Positions 7,655 to 14,464 are shown, counted from the stretch's first letter. The stretch: 14,938 nucleotides of DNA from an uncultured Lentisphaeria bacterium (GCA_903821255.1 CAIJKT010000973.1:1-14938), one strand, 5' to 3'. The notes: a model not told the origin generated them from the letters alone. A program made the numbers and translations.

Positions 7655-8553
7655 ATATTGCCTCCGGGCAGTTTGCTCAAGATACTGATGGCTTCCTTGT
7701 CAAACATCGAAAAAGCAAACCATTTTTTGCCCAAATCTTTTAATGAAGCGCCAAAGTGATAAACGGTTTTATCGTCAATGATTAAAAACCGGTCGTGCGA
7801 GTTGTTAAACTCTCTTACCTCAACCGGCTGATACTGTTCGTTGAACTTTTTAATATCCAAGGCCAGTTGTTTGGAAACGGCTTTAGTGAAGATGGTTACT
7901 TTAACATTTTTCTTTCTTTTGCCGAGATGGGTTAAAACAGTGTCAGCAATGTAGTTGTCTATAATAATGATTGATTTTGCGGCGGTTCTGAACAGATCGG
8001 AAACGAACTGATAGGCGTCAAAAACCTGTCCGTCAAAAAAGATGCCCTGCCTGGGTTTTATGCTTCGTTCTTCAATGGCATTGAAAATCTGTTCAAATTT
8101 CTGGTTAGTTTCCGCTCTATGCTCAATTTGCTTTCTTTCCAATGCACTCAGGCGCTGAAAAATTTGCGCGTTAGTAGCAATAAACCGGCGCATGGTGACA
8201 AAAGCTCGCATAATCTGTATGTTTATAGCTATTGCTTTTTCACTTTGCAACACGCTTGAAAGGCTTGCTACTCCCTGCTCGGTAAAAGCGAAAGGGCAAG
8301 CGCCGCCCAAATGCTTTTTCGAAGGTATCACATTTTGTGATACCAATAATTCAATTTCACTGTCATCCAATTCAAACATAAAATCATGGGGAAATCGCGC
8401 AATATTTCTTTTGACGGCCTGTTTCAACGCACGATTTTCTATGCTATAAAAATGTGACAAATCACGATCCAGCATCACCTGAGTCCCGCGAATTGTGTAA
8501 ATGATATTTTTCAACGGTATTCCATCAATGACGACTGATAGCATTTCACTCAT
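7651..8553 (-). CDS. ORF6N-domain protein with PLD-like C-terminal domain
   Basis: A 300-aa protein with an N-terminal ORF6N domain (~residues 15-105). Recognisable blocks are IYTIRGTQVMLDRDLSHFY, RNIARFPHDFMFEL, SQNVIPSKKHLGG and FAFTEQGVASLSSVL. A helical linker (~130-165) follows. The C-terminal domain (~168-290, FFDGQVFDAYQF to HDRFLIIDD and YHFGASLKDLGKKWFAF) looks like a single phospholipase-D-type unit; H253 and D260 are present, but R255 replaces the usual Lys of HxK, so catalysis is doubtful. ORF6N is a DNA-binding domain related to KilA-N, common in phages and mobile genes. The start ATG 8553 has GGAG 8 nt upstream. The gene carries palindromes both in its leader and inside codons ~72-79, suggesting self-regulation. 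Its stop overlaps the next start (ATGA). Confidence 0.92.
   Translation of the reverse strand: MSEMLSVVIDGIPLKNIIYTIRGTQVMLDRDLSHFYSIENRALKQAVKRNIARFPHDFMFELDDSEIELLVSQNVIPSKKHLGGACPFAFTEQGVASLSSVLQSEKAIAINIQIMRAFVTMRRFIATNAQIFQRLSALERKQIEHRAETNQKFEQIFNAIEERSIKPRQGIFFDGQVFDAYQFVSDLFRTAAKSIIIIDNYIADTVLTHLGKRKKNVKVTIFTKAVSKQLALDIKKFNEQYQPVEVREFNNSHDRFLIIDDKTVYHFGASLKDLGKKWFAFSMFDKEAISILSKLPGGNI
8324..8344. promoter_or_regulatory. Perfect palindrome inside the ORF6N gene (candidate internal operator)
   Basis: Nine-base arms GGTATCACA and TGTGATACC flank a 3-base centre (TTT on +). On the coding strand this spans codons for LVSQNVIP. Its core on the - strand, CACAAAATGTG, is one base different from the core of the palindrome upstream of the gene (CACAAATTGTG), with the same centre. 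Function as a binding site is inferred. Confidence 0.5.
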
Positions 8554-8578
8554 GCCGACTTCTCCGGTTCAGTTTAAT

Positions 8579-8603
8579 TTGAGGTCACAATTTGTGCCCT
8601 CAA
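8579..8603. promoter_or_regulatory. 25-bp near-perfect palindrome upstream of the ORF6N gene (candidate operator)
   Basis: On the + strand the left arm is TTGAGGTCACAA and the right arm TTGTGCCCTCAA, around a single central T at 8591. Eleven of twelve arm positions pair; only the T/C at positions 7 and 19 do not. It ends 25 bp before the start codon, where an operator or a 5'-UTR hairpin would act. I infer autoregulation by the ORF6N protein. No clear -35/-10 pair could be fixed around it. Confidence 0.6.
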
Positions 8604-8670
8604 TGTTCATACTCCTCTAAAACAATACCTACTTTTTATGAAAAAGAAAGTTTCCCGGCTGAAAATCGGC

Positions 8671-8698
8671 AAAAAAATGACGGACTGCATTGTCCGCC
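8671..8698 (-). terminator. Rho-independent terminator of uxaC
   Basis: Read on the - strand, a 7-bp stem GGCGGAC / GTCCGTC (one G-U pair) with a 6-nt loop is followed by A and seven T. It lies 32 bp after the uxaC stop. It also separates uxaC transcription from the ORF6N gene downstream on the same strand. Confidence 0.78.
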
Positions 8699-8729
8699 GT
8701 GAATTTATGGAAACATTGGAATTTATAAA

Positions 8730-10097
8730 TCAGAGGCCGAAGAACTTTTTGGGTTCGCTGTAGGCCATTTTCGCGGCCAGAGTTTCGGCTATTTCCTGTG
8801 GCATCTGACCGTCTTCGACCATCCGGCCAAGCACGCCGGAGAGGACGCGCCGGAACATTTCAAAGCGCGAGCCGTAGGAGAGCAGTTTGCGGGAATCGGA
8901 CACCATGCCGGCAAAATTTGACAGCAGATCCACCGAGCCGATATACTCCAACTGACGTTTCATGCCGACCGGAGTATCACACAGCCACCAGGCGGAGCCG
9001 AGGCGGACTTTTTCGCCGAAAGCGCGGGAAATTGTCGCCAGCGTCGCCTGATGTCCGGGCTCGAGGCAGTAGAGCACCACTTTCAGCCGGTCGTTGAAAC
9101 GGTTGAGAAATTTGATCAGCGCCGGCATGTGGTCCTGAAAATGGTTGCTGATGTCGCCGCCGCAATCAGGCCCGATGCTCCTGAACAACACATCGCGGAC
9201 GTCCCTTACCGCGCCCATGTGCAGTTGGCAGACCCAGTCTTTGGCCGCGTTCATTTCGGCGACTTCACCCAGGAAATAACCCATATAGACTCCGGTTTCG
9301 GTGCAGGATACGGTTTCGCCGTTCATCGCCTTGCGGAATACGGCATCAGCATCCTCGAAAGTGGCGTCAGCCGACGGCGGCACTTCAATGCCGTGATCGC
9401 TGGCAACGCAGCCGCGGAGTGCAAAATAGTCATGGGAAAGCTGCAGCGCCGCAATCAGGTCTTTCACCGACTTGATGCCGATGCCGAAACGTTCGCCCGC
9501 TCTGCCGATATATTCCCGCCAGCCGGGAGCAAATATTTTCATGGCTTTATCCGGACGCCAGGTCGGGCGGATGAGGGTTTTCCCTGCAGCGCGGTTCACC
9601 ATGCCGTGCTCCTCCAGCATATCGACCGGATCATCGGTCGAACACATGGCTTCAACGCCAATCTGCTGAAGAAGCTGCCGGGGGCGTTTGTCGGGACGGG
9701 CCAGCACGCCGTTTATCTGTTCCCATAATGCCTTGCCGGTATCCGGCCCCAGCAGCGTATTGATTCCAAGATAACGGCGCAGATCCAGATGAATCCATTC
9801 ATAGACCGGGTTGCCGGCCACATCCGGAAAAACCGACGCCATTTTCAGCCATTTTTCTTCCGGCGGCCTGGAGCCGGTCAGATATTCCTCCGCGATTCCG
9901 CATTTTCTCAGCACTTCCCAGACATAATGGTCCGTGGCGGCAAATAGCTGCCAGGCATTGGGGTAATTGCAGTTTGCGGCGATTTCCTTGACATTCGCAT
10001 GATTGTGCGGATCAAGAATAGGCAGGGATTTTATTCCCCCATAAATTTTCATCCCGGCATCATTACCGATCAGATAGCTGTCTCCAAGAAAACTCAT
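8730..10097 (-). CDS. uxaC: Glucuronate (uronate) isomerase
   Basis: UxaC converts D-glucuronate to D-fructuronate and D-galacturonate to D-tagaturonate, the first intracellular step in using uronic acids released from plant or host polysaccharides. The protein is 455 aa, close to the ~470 of the E. coli enzyme. It belongs to the amidohydrolase-like fold: the metal-ligand HxH is at H31/H33 (LDPHNHANVKEIA). Other typical blocks are NPVYEWIHLDLRRYLGI, EAMCSTDDPVD, the RPTWRPDKAM segment, and near the end WWLCDTPVGMKRQLEYIGSVD. The start has GGAG 7 nt upstream. The gene is monocistronic here: a terminator follows it and a promoter with an operator-like palindrome precedes it. The other uronate genes (uxuA, uxuB, uxaA, uxaB, kdgK) are not in the window, so the pathway must be completed elsewhere. 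Confidence 0.96.
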   Translation of the reverse strand: MSFLGDSYLIGNDAGMKIYGGIKSLPILDPHNHANVKEIAANCNYPNAWQLFAATDHYVWEVLRKCGIAEEYLTGSRPPEEKWLKMASVFPDVAGNPVYEWIHLDLRRYLGINTLLGPDTGKALWEQINGVLARPDKRPRQLLQQIGVEAMCSTDDPVDMLEEHGMVNRAAGKTLIRPTWRPDKAMKIFAPGWREYIGRAGERFGIGIKSVKDLIAALQLSHDYFALRGCVASDHGIEVPPSADATFEDADAVFRKAMNGETVSCTETGVYMGYFLGEVAEMNAAKDWVCQLHMGAVRDVRDVLFRSIGPDCGGDISNHFQDHMPALIKFLNRFNDRLKVVLYCLEPGHQATLATISRAFGEKVRLGSAWWLCDTPVGMKRQLEYIGSVDLLSNFAGMVSDSRKLLSYGSRFEMFRRVLSGVLGRMVEDGQMPQEIAETLAAKMAYSEPKKFFGL

Positions 10098-10122
10098 TTA
10101 AGATCTCCAGTTTTATAGTTAC

Positions 10123-10134
10123 GCTAACGTTGGC
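10123..10134. promoter_or_regulatory. LacI-type operator-like palindrome over the uxaC transcription start
   Basis: GCTAACGTTGGC is palindromic at 10 of 12 positions around a central CG (AACGTT). TTA and TAA flank it symmetrically at 10119-10121 and 10136-10138. A CG-centred palindrome of this kind is typical of LacI/GalR-family repressor sites. It lies just downstream of the predicted -10, where binding would block initiation. The regulator is not in the window. Confidence 0.5.
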
Positions 10135-10137
10135 ATA

Positions 10138-10166
10138 ATAATATAATCCGTAAAAAACGCAGGCAA
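10138..10166 (-). promoter_or_regulatory. Predicted sigma-70-type promoter of uxaC
   Basis: On the - strand, TTGCCT (10166-10161) and TATTAT (10143-10138) are separated by exactly 17 bp. The -10 matches consensus at 5 of 6 positions and the -35 begins with TTG. The start codon is about 40 bp downstream, leaving a short leader that contains the operator-like site. Confidence 0.55.
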
Positions 10167-10197
10167 AATCCGAAAGCGGAAAAATTTTAAATTTAGT

Positions 10198-10296
10198 AAA
10201 ATCCGGAAACTTAATGGATTTTTCTCCTTTAGACTGTAACCAAATAATTTTTCCAGACGACTACAATAAAGAGAACGGGTTGCTCGTTTTATTATC
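10198..10296. other. AT-rich intergenic stretch with two weak stem-loops
   Basis: Between the uxaC promoter and the next gene there is no coding sequence. AAAATCC (10198-10204) pairs with GGATTTT (10216-10222) across an 11-nt loop. AACGGG (10274-10279) pairs with CTCGTT (10283-10288) and is followed by TTATTAT. A TACAAT at 10262-10267 could be a -10 for the downstream gene, but no good -35 was found. These could be a leader, an attenuator or chance. Confidence 0.25.
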
Positions 10297-10346
10297 CAAA
10301 GAAAGATGCCGGACCGCGTAAAGCCTCCGGCGAAGGTGACTTTTAT

Positions 10347-10694
10347 ATGCTAGAAATTATGAAAAAAGGCTATGTAACCATATTTTTAATTGCCATGCTG
10401 GGGGCAAGCGTACTTGCCGAGGACATGCTTAACACGCAATATATGGCTGTTTTGTGGTCTGCGCTTTCAGATGCAAGCCTGGTCCTGGCAGACGGAAGCG
10501 TCTGCGGCAGCATTAAAATATGTAAAGCCGCGCCTGTCGGTATCAATTTTGTGAACGGGAACCAGCGCTGCCGGGTGGAATACCGGGCAATACCGCCGCA
10601 GTTGGCCGAAAAATACGGTTATGACCCGGTCAAAGCGGCTGAATTCGAAAAACTGCTGAAACGCCGGGAGCTACCGGCAGAATCCTGCCGGTAA
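10347..10694 (+). CDS. Small secreted hypothetical protein with KYGYDPVKA tail
   Basis: A 115-aa protein with an N-terminal signal peptide: MLEIMKK, a hydrophobic stretch, then ASVLAED as the likely cleavage region near residue 24. The mature part contains ADGSVCGSIKICKAAPVGINF, followed by VEYRAIPPQLAEKYGYDPVKAAEFEKLLKRR. Proteins of Verrucomicrobia, Lentisphaerae and Planctomycetes often carry a similar unit (a short beta segment describing substrate or stress, then LPxxLxxKYGYDPxKA); I recognise the motif but know no function. Two starts are possible, ATG 10347 and ATG 10359; the first has AAGGTG 8 nt upstream and is preferred, although the second gives a more conventional signal peptide (MKKGYVTIFL). 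Three Cys remain in the mature protein. A hairpin overlaps the stop codon. Confidence 0.75.
   Translation: MLEIMKKGYVTIFLIAMLGASVLAEDMLNTQYMAVLWSALSDASLVLADGSVCGSIKICKAAPVGINFVNGNQRCRVEYRAIPPQLAEKYGYDPVKAAEFEKLLKRRELPAESCR
10672..10693. terminator. Stem-loop between convergent genes, overlapping a stop codon
   Basis: Perfect 9-bp arms TACCGGCAG (10672-10680) and CTGCCGGTA (10685-10693) enclose a 4-nt loop. The right arm includes the first two bases of the TAA stop of the small secreted gene, and the hairpin lies 11 bp past the alr stop on the other strand. No T tract follows on either side, so it may be a bidirectional pause or mRNA 3'-end structure rather than an intrinsic terminator. Confidence 0.45.
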
Positions 10695-10704
10695 CGGGCA
10701 GCCT

Positions 10705-11832
10705 TCATCCTTCCAGGTAGACTCTTTCGACACGGGAGCCGACCGAACAAAGCAGCTCGTAAACGTGTGTCCCTTTGAGCTGCGACCAGTGTTCCGCGGG
10801 AATCGCGCTTTCACCCTGGCGGCCGATGCAGACGACTTCGTCACCGCACTGCGCATCGGGAACAGATTCCAGCGAGACGGTCGTGTAATCCATGGAAATT
10901 CTGCCGAGCACCGGACAAAGATGTCCGCGGATAAGCACATATCCCCGGTTGGAAAGCGCCAGCGGCAGCCCGTCGGCGTAGCCTGCGGCAATGGTGCCGA
11001 TCAGCGTATCTTTCATCAGGCGGTAAGTCCTGCCGTAGCCGATAGTCGAACCGGCCGGAAGCTTGCGGATTGCCGCGAGGCGGGTTTTTATTTCCAAAAC
11101 CGGCTCCAAATTCATGGAACGCCGACCCTGACTGTCAAACAACCCGTAAAGATTGATGCCGGTGCGGACGTGAGTGAACGGCGCCGTGCAGGTTTCCGGG
11201 AAATTGTTGATCGCGTCGCTGTTGGCCATGTGGATCTTATTGAATTTAACCCCGGCGGCATCAAGCTTTTTCAACAACGCCGTAAAGGAGTTTATCTGGT
11301 TGCGGGTATAGTCGTCGCCGCCCTGGTAGGCCATGGGGAAATGAGAATAAATGCCTTCAAATTTCAGGTTTGGCAGCTTGACGGTTTCGAGTATCTGCTC
11401 ATAAGCGTCATGCACCAGCATTCCGAGCCGGCCCATTCCGGTATCAATCTTGAAATGACATTCCACGGTTTTCTGCTGTTTGACGGCTTCGCGGCTGATT
11501 GCCTGCGCCGTCCTGAAATCGTTGATTGGGCAGATAATGCCGTTGCTTACCGCGACCGGAATCTCATCCGGCAGAATATTGCCGAGAATCTGCACCGGCA
11601 GCCCCATGTCCTTCAGTTGCAGCGCTTCATTGATTTCGGCAACGCCGAATCCGGCAGCGCCGGCGGCTTTCAGCGCGCAGGCAATATCCATGACGCCCAA
11701 ACCGTAGGCATTGGCTTTAAGTATTGCCAATACGGAGCACGGCGCTACGTTTTTACAGATGTTCTGGAAGTTCTGTTTCAGCTTATTCAGGCTGATCTCC
11801 AGCCTTACCCTGCTTTCCGGCCTGTTTCTCAA
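10705..11832 (-). CDS. alr: Alanine racemase
   Basis: Alr is a PLP enzyme that makes D-alanine from L-alanine for peptidoglycan. The 375-aa protein is of normal length. The PLP lysine is K39 in AILKANAYGLG, and the second catalytic base is Y285 in AAGYADGLP. Other conserved blocks are HFKIDTGMGRLG, NSDAINNFPE, VRTGINLYGL and GRISMDYTTV. The start is TTG 11832: AGGAGG lies 5 nt upstream and the only nearby ATG (11837) reads M-N-stop. The gene starts 26 bp after the aroA stop on the same strand, so aroA-alr is probably an operon. Expression may be modulated by the unusual ATGAATTGA arrangement at the start. Confidence 0.96.
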   Translation of the reverse strand: MRNRPESRVRLEISLNKLKQNFQNICKNVAPCSVLAILKANAYGLGVMDIACALKAAGAAGFGVAEINEALQLKDMGLPVQILGNILPDEIPVAVSNGIICPINDFRTAQAISREAVKQQKTVECHFKIDTGMGRLGMLVHDAYEQILETVKLPNLKFEGIYSHFPMAYQGGDDYTRNQINSFTALLKKLDAAGVKFNKIHMANSDAINNFPETCTAPFTHVRTGINLYGLFDSQGRRSMNLEPVLEIKTRLAAIRKLPAGSTIGYGRTYRLMKDTLIGTIAAGYADGLPLALSNRGYVLIRGHLCPVLGRISMDYTTVSLESVPDAQCGDEVVCIGRQGESAIPAEHWSQLKGTHVYELLCSVGSRVERVYLEG

Positions 11833-11837
11833 TTCAT

Positions 11838-11843
11838 CCTCCT
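11838..11843 (-). promoter_or_regulatory. Shine-Dalgarno that decides the TTG start of alr
   Basis: AGGAGG on the - strand directly abuts an ATG (no spacer) that opens a two-codon frame ending in TGA, while the TTG that opens alr is 5 nt away. Spacing therefore favours TTG. Confidence 0.7.
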
Positions 11844-11858
11844 GGCCATTTTACATGG

Positions 11859-13127
11859 TCAAATTATTTTAAAATCGGCACCTAAACGAATAAAATCATT
11901 TATGAAATCGGGATAGGTCACGGCAGCGGCCTCCGCGCCTTTGACGACGGTTTCGCCTTCAGCCGCCAGTCCCGCGATGGCCATGGCCATGACAATGCGG
12001 TGATCGCCGTAACCGTCAACAACCGCGCCATGCAGCTTTGTTCCCTCGATTACCATGCCGTCCTCAAGCTCCGTGATCTTCGCGCCCATTTTGCGCAGTT
12101 CGCGGGTCATGCAGGCAATACGGTCGGTTTCTTTGATCCTGGCCTGCGGAACATTCAACAGCCGGGTTGTCCCGCCGGCGCAGGCGGCGACTGCCGACAT
12201 CAGCGGCAGCGCGTCCGGGGTGGCGTTGAGATCAACATCAATCCCCTTCAGTTCTTTGCCGGGCCGGACAATGGTGGAAAGTTCGCCCCGTTCCACCTCG
12301 GCGCCCATCCGGTCGAAGAAGTCAAATACGGCTTTATCGCCCTGCAGATCGCTGAAATCCAGGTTTCTGATCTCCACTTCGCCGCCAGCCAGCGCCGCGG
12401 CTCCGAGCGGGAAGGCCGCTGTGGAAAAATCCGCCGGAATCGTCCACTCGAAATGCGGATAATGCTGTCCGCCGTAAATTTTAAACCATGACATATCGGC
12501 GTTGCGTTCGTACTTAATCCCCAGCCGGTCAAGCCAGCCCAGGGTAATTTCGACATAAGGTCTTTCATTCAGGTTGAACACCGTGATTTCGGTATCCTGT
12601 CCGGCAAGCGGCGCGGCGAACAGCAGCGACGTGAGGAATTGCGAACTCTTGCCGTTGACGCCGGTTTTACCGCCCGGCAGCGGCCCCTGGATGGAGACCG
12701 GACATTTGCCGTCACGTGACTCCGTTTTGACGCCAAGCTGCGCCAGCGCGTCCAGCAGCGGCCCCATCGGGCGGGTGCGCAGCGAATCGTCGCCGTCAAA
12801 TGTCACATTGAACCCGGCCAGCGCGGAGAGTCCGGAAAAGATTCGCAGACTGGTGCCGGAATTACCCATGTCAATCGTGTGGCCGGGATCTTTGAACCTG
12901 CCGCCGGTGCCGGTGATGCGCCAGCATTCCGGCGTCTCCTCCACCTTTGCACCGAACAGCACGGCGGCTTTCAGGCACGACCTGGTGTCTTCCGACTCCA
13001 GCGGCGAATGAATTACGGAAACGCCCTCCGCCATCGTCGCGACCGCGACTGCCCGGATCGTATGCGATTTTGAGCCGGGAACTGAGATGACCCCTTTAAC
13101 CTGTGACTTCCTTACTCTGATATCCAT
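11859..13127 (-). CDS. aroA: 3-phosphoshikimate 1-carboxyvinyltransferase (EPSP synthase)
   Basis: AroA joins shikimate-3-phosphate and PEP in the sixth step of the shikimate pathway to chorismate. The 422-aa protein has the family blocks in order: VPGSKSHTIRA (K20, S21, R25), GNSGTSLRI (88-96), DGDDSLRTRPM (111-121), KSSQFLTSLLF (160-170), the catalytic-Asp region NATPDALPLM, IKETDRIACM with its Glu, and GDHRIVMAMA near the C-terminus. The PEP-binding loop reads GNSGTS rather than the GNAGTA of E. coli. The start codon is ATG 13127 with only a weak upstream SD. It is divergent from cinA across 107 bp and leads the aroA-alr operon. Confidence 0.97.
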   Translation of the reverse strand: MDIRVRKSQVKGVISVPGSKSHTIRAVAVATMAEGVSVIHSPLESEDTRSCLKAAVLFGAKVEETPECWRITGTGGRFKDPGHTIDMGNSGTSLRIFSGLSALAGFNVTFDGDDSLRTRPMGPLLDALAQLGVKTESRDGKCPVSIQGPLPGGKTGVNGKSSQFLTSLLFAAPLAGQDTEITVFNLNERPYVEITLGWLDRLGIKYERNADMSWFKIYGGQHYPHFEWTIPADFSTAAFPLGAAALAGGEVEIRNLDFSDLQGDKAVFDFFDRMGAEVERGELSTIVRPGKELKGIDVDLNATPDALPLMSAVAACAGGTTRLLNVPQARIKETDRIACMTRELRKMGAKITELEDGMVIEGTKLHGAVVDGYGDHRIVMAMAIAGLAAEGETVVKGAEAAAVTYPDFINDFIRLGADFKII

Positions 13128-13234
13128 ATTTAAACCGTATTAAAAGTTTCTTTGCCTTATTTAAAAATATCCAGATTGTAGTAATGTATTTTCGTTTCCA
13201 AAGTAAACAAGCCATCAGACGGAGAAAATCTGTA
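13128..13234. promoter_or_regulatory. Divergent aroA / cinA intergenic promoter region
   Basis: This AT-rich 107-bp gap must hold both leftward (aroA) and rightward (cinA) signals. On the + strand TTGCCT at 13152-13157 is followed after 17 bp by ATTGTA, a weak match; no convincing hexamer pair was found on the - strand. No operator-like palindrome is evident. Confidence 0.35.
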
Positions 13235-14464
13235 ATGAAAGTATCAATCATCAGCACCGGCAGCGAATTGCTGAAGGGCACTACGGTCAATACCAATCTG
13301 GCATTCCTCGGTCAGGCCCTGACGGCGGCGGGGTTCACGCCGGGGCGCGGGGCGATTGTTCCGGACTCCGGCAGATCAATGACGGAGGCGCTGGCTGACC
13401 TGGTTCCGGCATCCGACATCATCATTACAACCGGCGGGCTCGGCCCCACCAGCGACGATATCACCAGACAGGTAGTCTGCGAATTCTTCGGACTGGAGCT
13501 TAAAGAAGACCCGGAACTCCGTAAAAAACTTGAAGCGCACTGGCAATGCCTCAAACGCGGCCATGCCCCGGAGGCGCTTTTCTCCCAGGCCCAGGTGCCG
13601 GAAAACGCGGTTGTGCTGGAAAACCGCAACGGCACCGCCCCCGGTCTCTGGCTCAACACGCAAAGAGACGGCTGCCCGAAGATCATTATCCTGCTGCCCG
13701 GTCCGCCTTCAGAACTGGAGCCGATGTTCATGGAAGAGGCGCTGCCGAAGCTTGAGTCGATTGCCGCCGACAGAACATTCACTGAGCGCTTTATGGTTGC
13801 CGGCGCCGCCGAACTGATGATTCAAAAGCAGGTTGAAGCCGTAATCGGAGATCTGCCGGTGGAATTGGCATACTGCGCTTCCGCCGAAGGCGTCCGGGTT
13901 TTTCTTACCGGACCGGACCGGCTGCTGCTAAAAACGAAAGCCGCAGAGTTGAAAACCGCTTTCGGCAATGCGGTGCTGGCAAATGACTCGCTGTCGCTGG
14001 CGGAGGAAGTCTCGTTTCAGTTGCGGAGCCGTCATTTTACCCTGTCCACGGCGGAATCCTGCACCGGCGGCATGATCGCGGCGGCAATCACCGATCTGGC
14101 CGGATCATCCGATATCTTCAAGGGTTCTGTTGTCGCGTACAGCAATGAAGTCAAGGAAAAGATACTCGGTGTTCCGGCTGAAATACTGAAGACGCATGGC
14201 GCGGTCAGCGAAGAATGCGTTGCCGCCATGGTTGACAATATCTGCGCCAGATTCGACACCGACACCGGGATTGCGGTTTCCGGCATCGCCGGTCCCGGCG
14301 GCGGAACTCCGGAGAAACCGGCAGGCCTGGTCTTTATCGGCGTCAGAGTAAAAGAATCCATGGAAGTCAAAAAGTTCAACTTCCGCGGTTCCCGGGAAAC
14401 TGTCCGCGGAAGGGCCGTCGCTGCCGCCTTCCGCATGTTGCGCGATCTCCTGTTCCGGCAATAA
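13235..14464 (+). CDS. cinA: CinA: nicotinamide-nucleotide amidohydrolase / CinA family protein
   Basis: A full-length two-domain CinA of 409 aa. The N-terminal MoCF-like domain (COG1058, residues ~1-170) opens with MKVSIISTGSELLKGTTVNTN and has TTGGLGPTSDD at 65-75; in characterised members it hydrolyses ADP-ribose. The C-terminal PncC domain (~255-409) has STAESCTGG (271-279; S275 is likely the nucleophile) and GIAVSGIAGPGGGTPEKPAG, and deamidates nicotinamide mononucleotide in NAD recycling. The frame is open from ATG 13184, but ATG 13235 is chosen because the family starts at MKVSII and GGAG lies 10 nt upstream. CinA is also linked to competence in some Gram-positive bacteria; nothing here supports that role. 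Confidence 0.96.
   Translation: MKVSIISTGSELLKGTTVNTNLAFLGQALTAAGFTPGRGAIVPDSGRSMTEALADLVPASDIIITTGGLGPTSDDITRQVVCEFFGLELKEDPELRKKLEAHWQCLKRGHAPEALFSQAQVPENAVVLENRNGTAPGLWLNTQRDGCPKIIILLPGPPSELEPMFMEEALPKLESIAADRTFTERFMVAGAAELMIQKQVEAVIGDLPVELAYCASAEGVRVFLTGPDRLLLKTKAAELKTAFGNAVLANDSLSLAEEVSFQLRSRHFTLSTAESCTGGMIAAAITDLAGSSDIFKGSVVAYSNEVKEKILGVPAEILKTHGAVSEECVAAMVDNICARFDTDTGIAVSGIAGPGGGTPEKPAGLVFIGVRVKESMEVKKFNFRGSRETVRGRAVAAAFRMLRDLLFRQ

Noticed and set aside
8569..8610. 13-codon leader frame (MNIEGTNCDLKLN) on the - strand across the ORF6N palindrome
   Set aside because: Its GAGGAG lies only 1 nt from the ATG, too close for efficient initiation, and the codons are fixed by the palindrome; no support beyond an open frame.
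10765..11916. 383-codon + strand open frame antisense to alr
   Set aside because: alr on the - strand has all catalytic residues; the antisense frame has no recognisable domain.
13184..13234. Extended N-terminus of cinA from ATG 13184
   Set aside because: The added 17 residues (rich in Arg/Lys/Gln) do not resemble the family, which starts at the MKVSII strand; the extension would also consume the promoter region.
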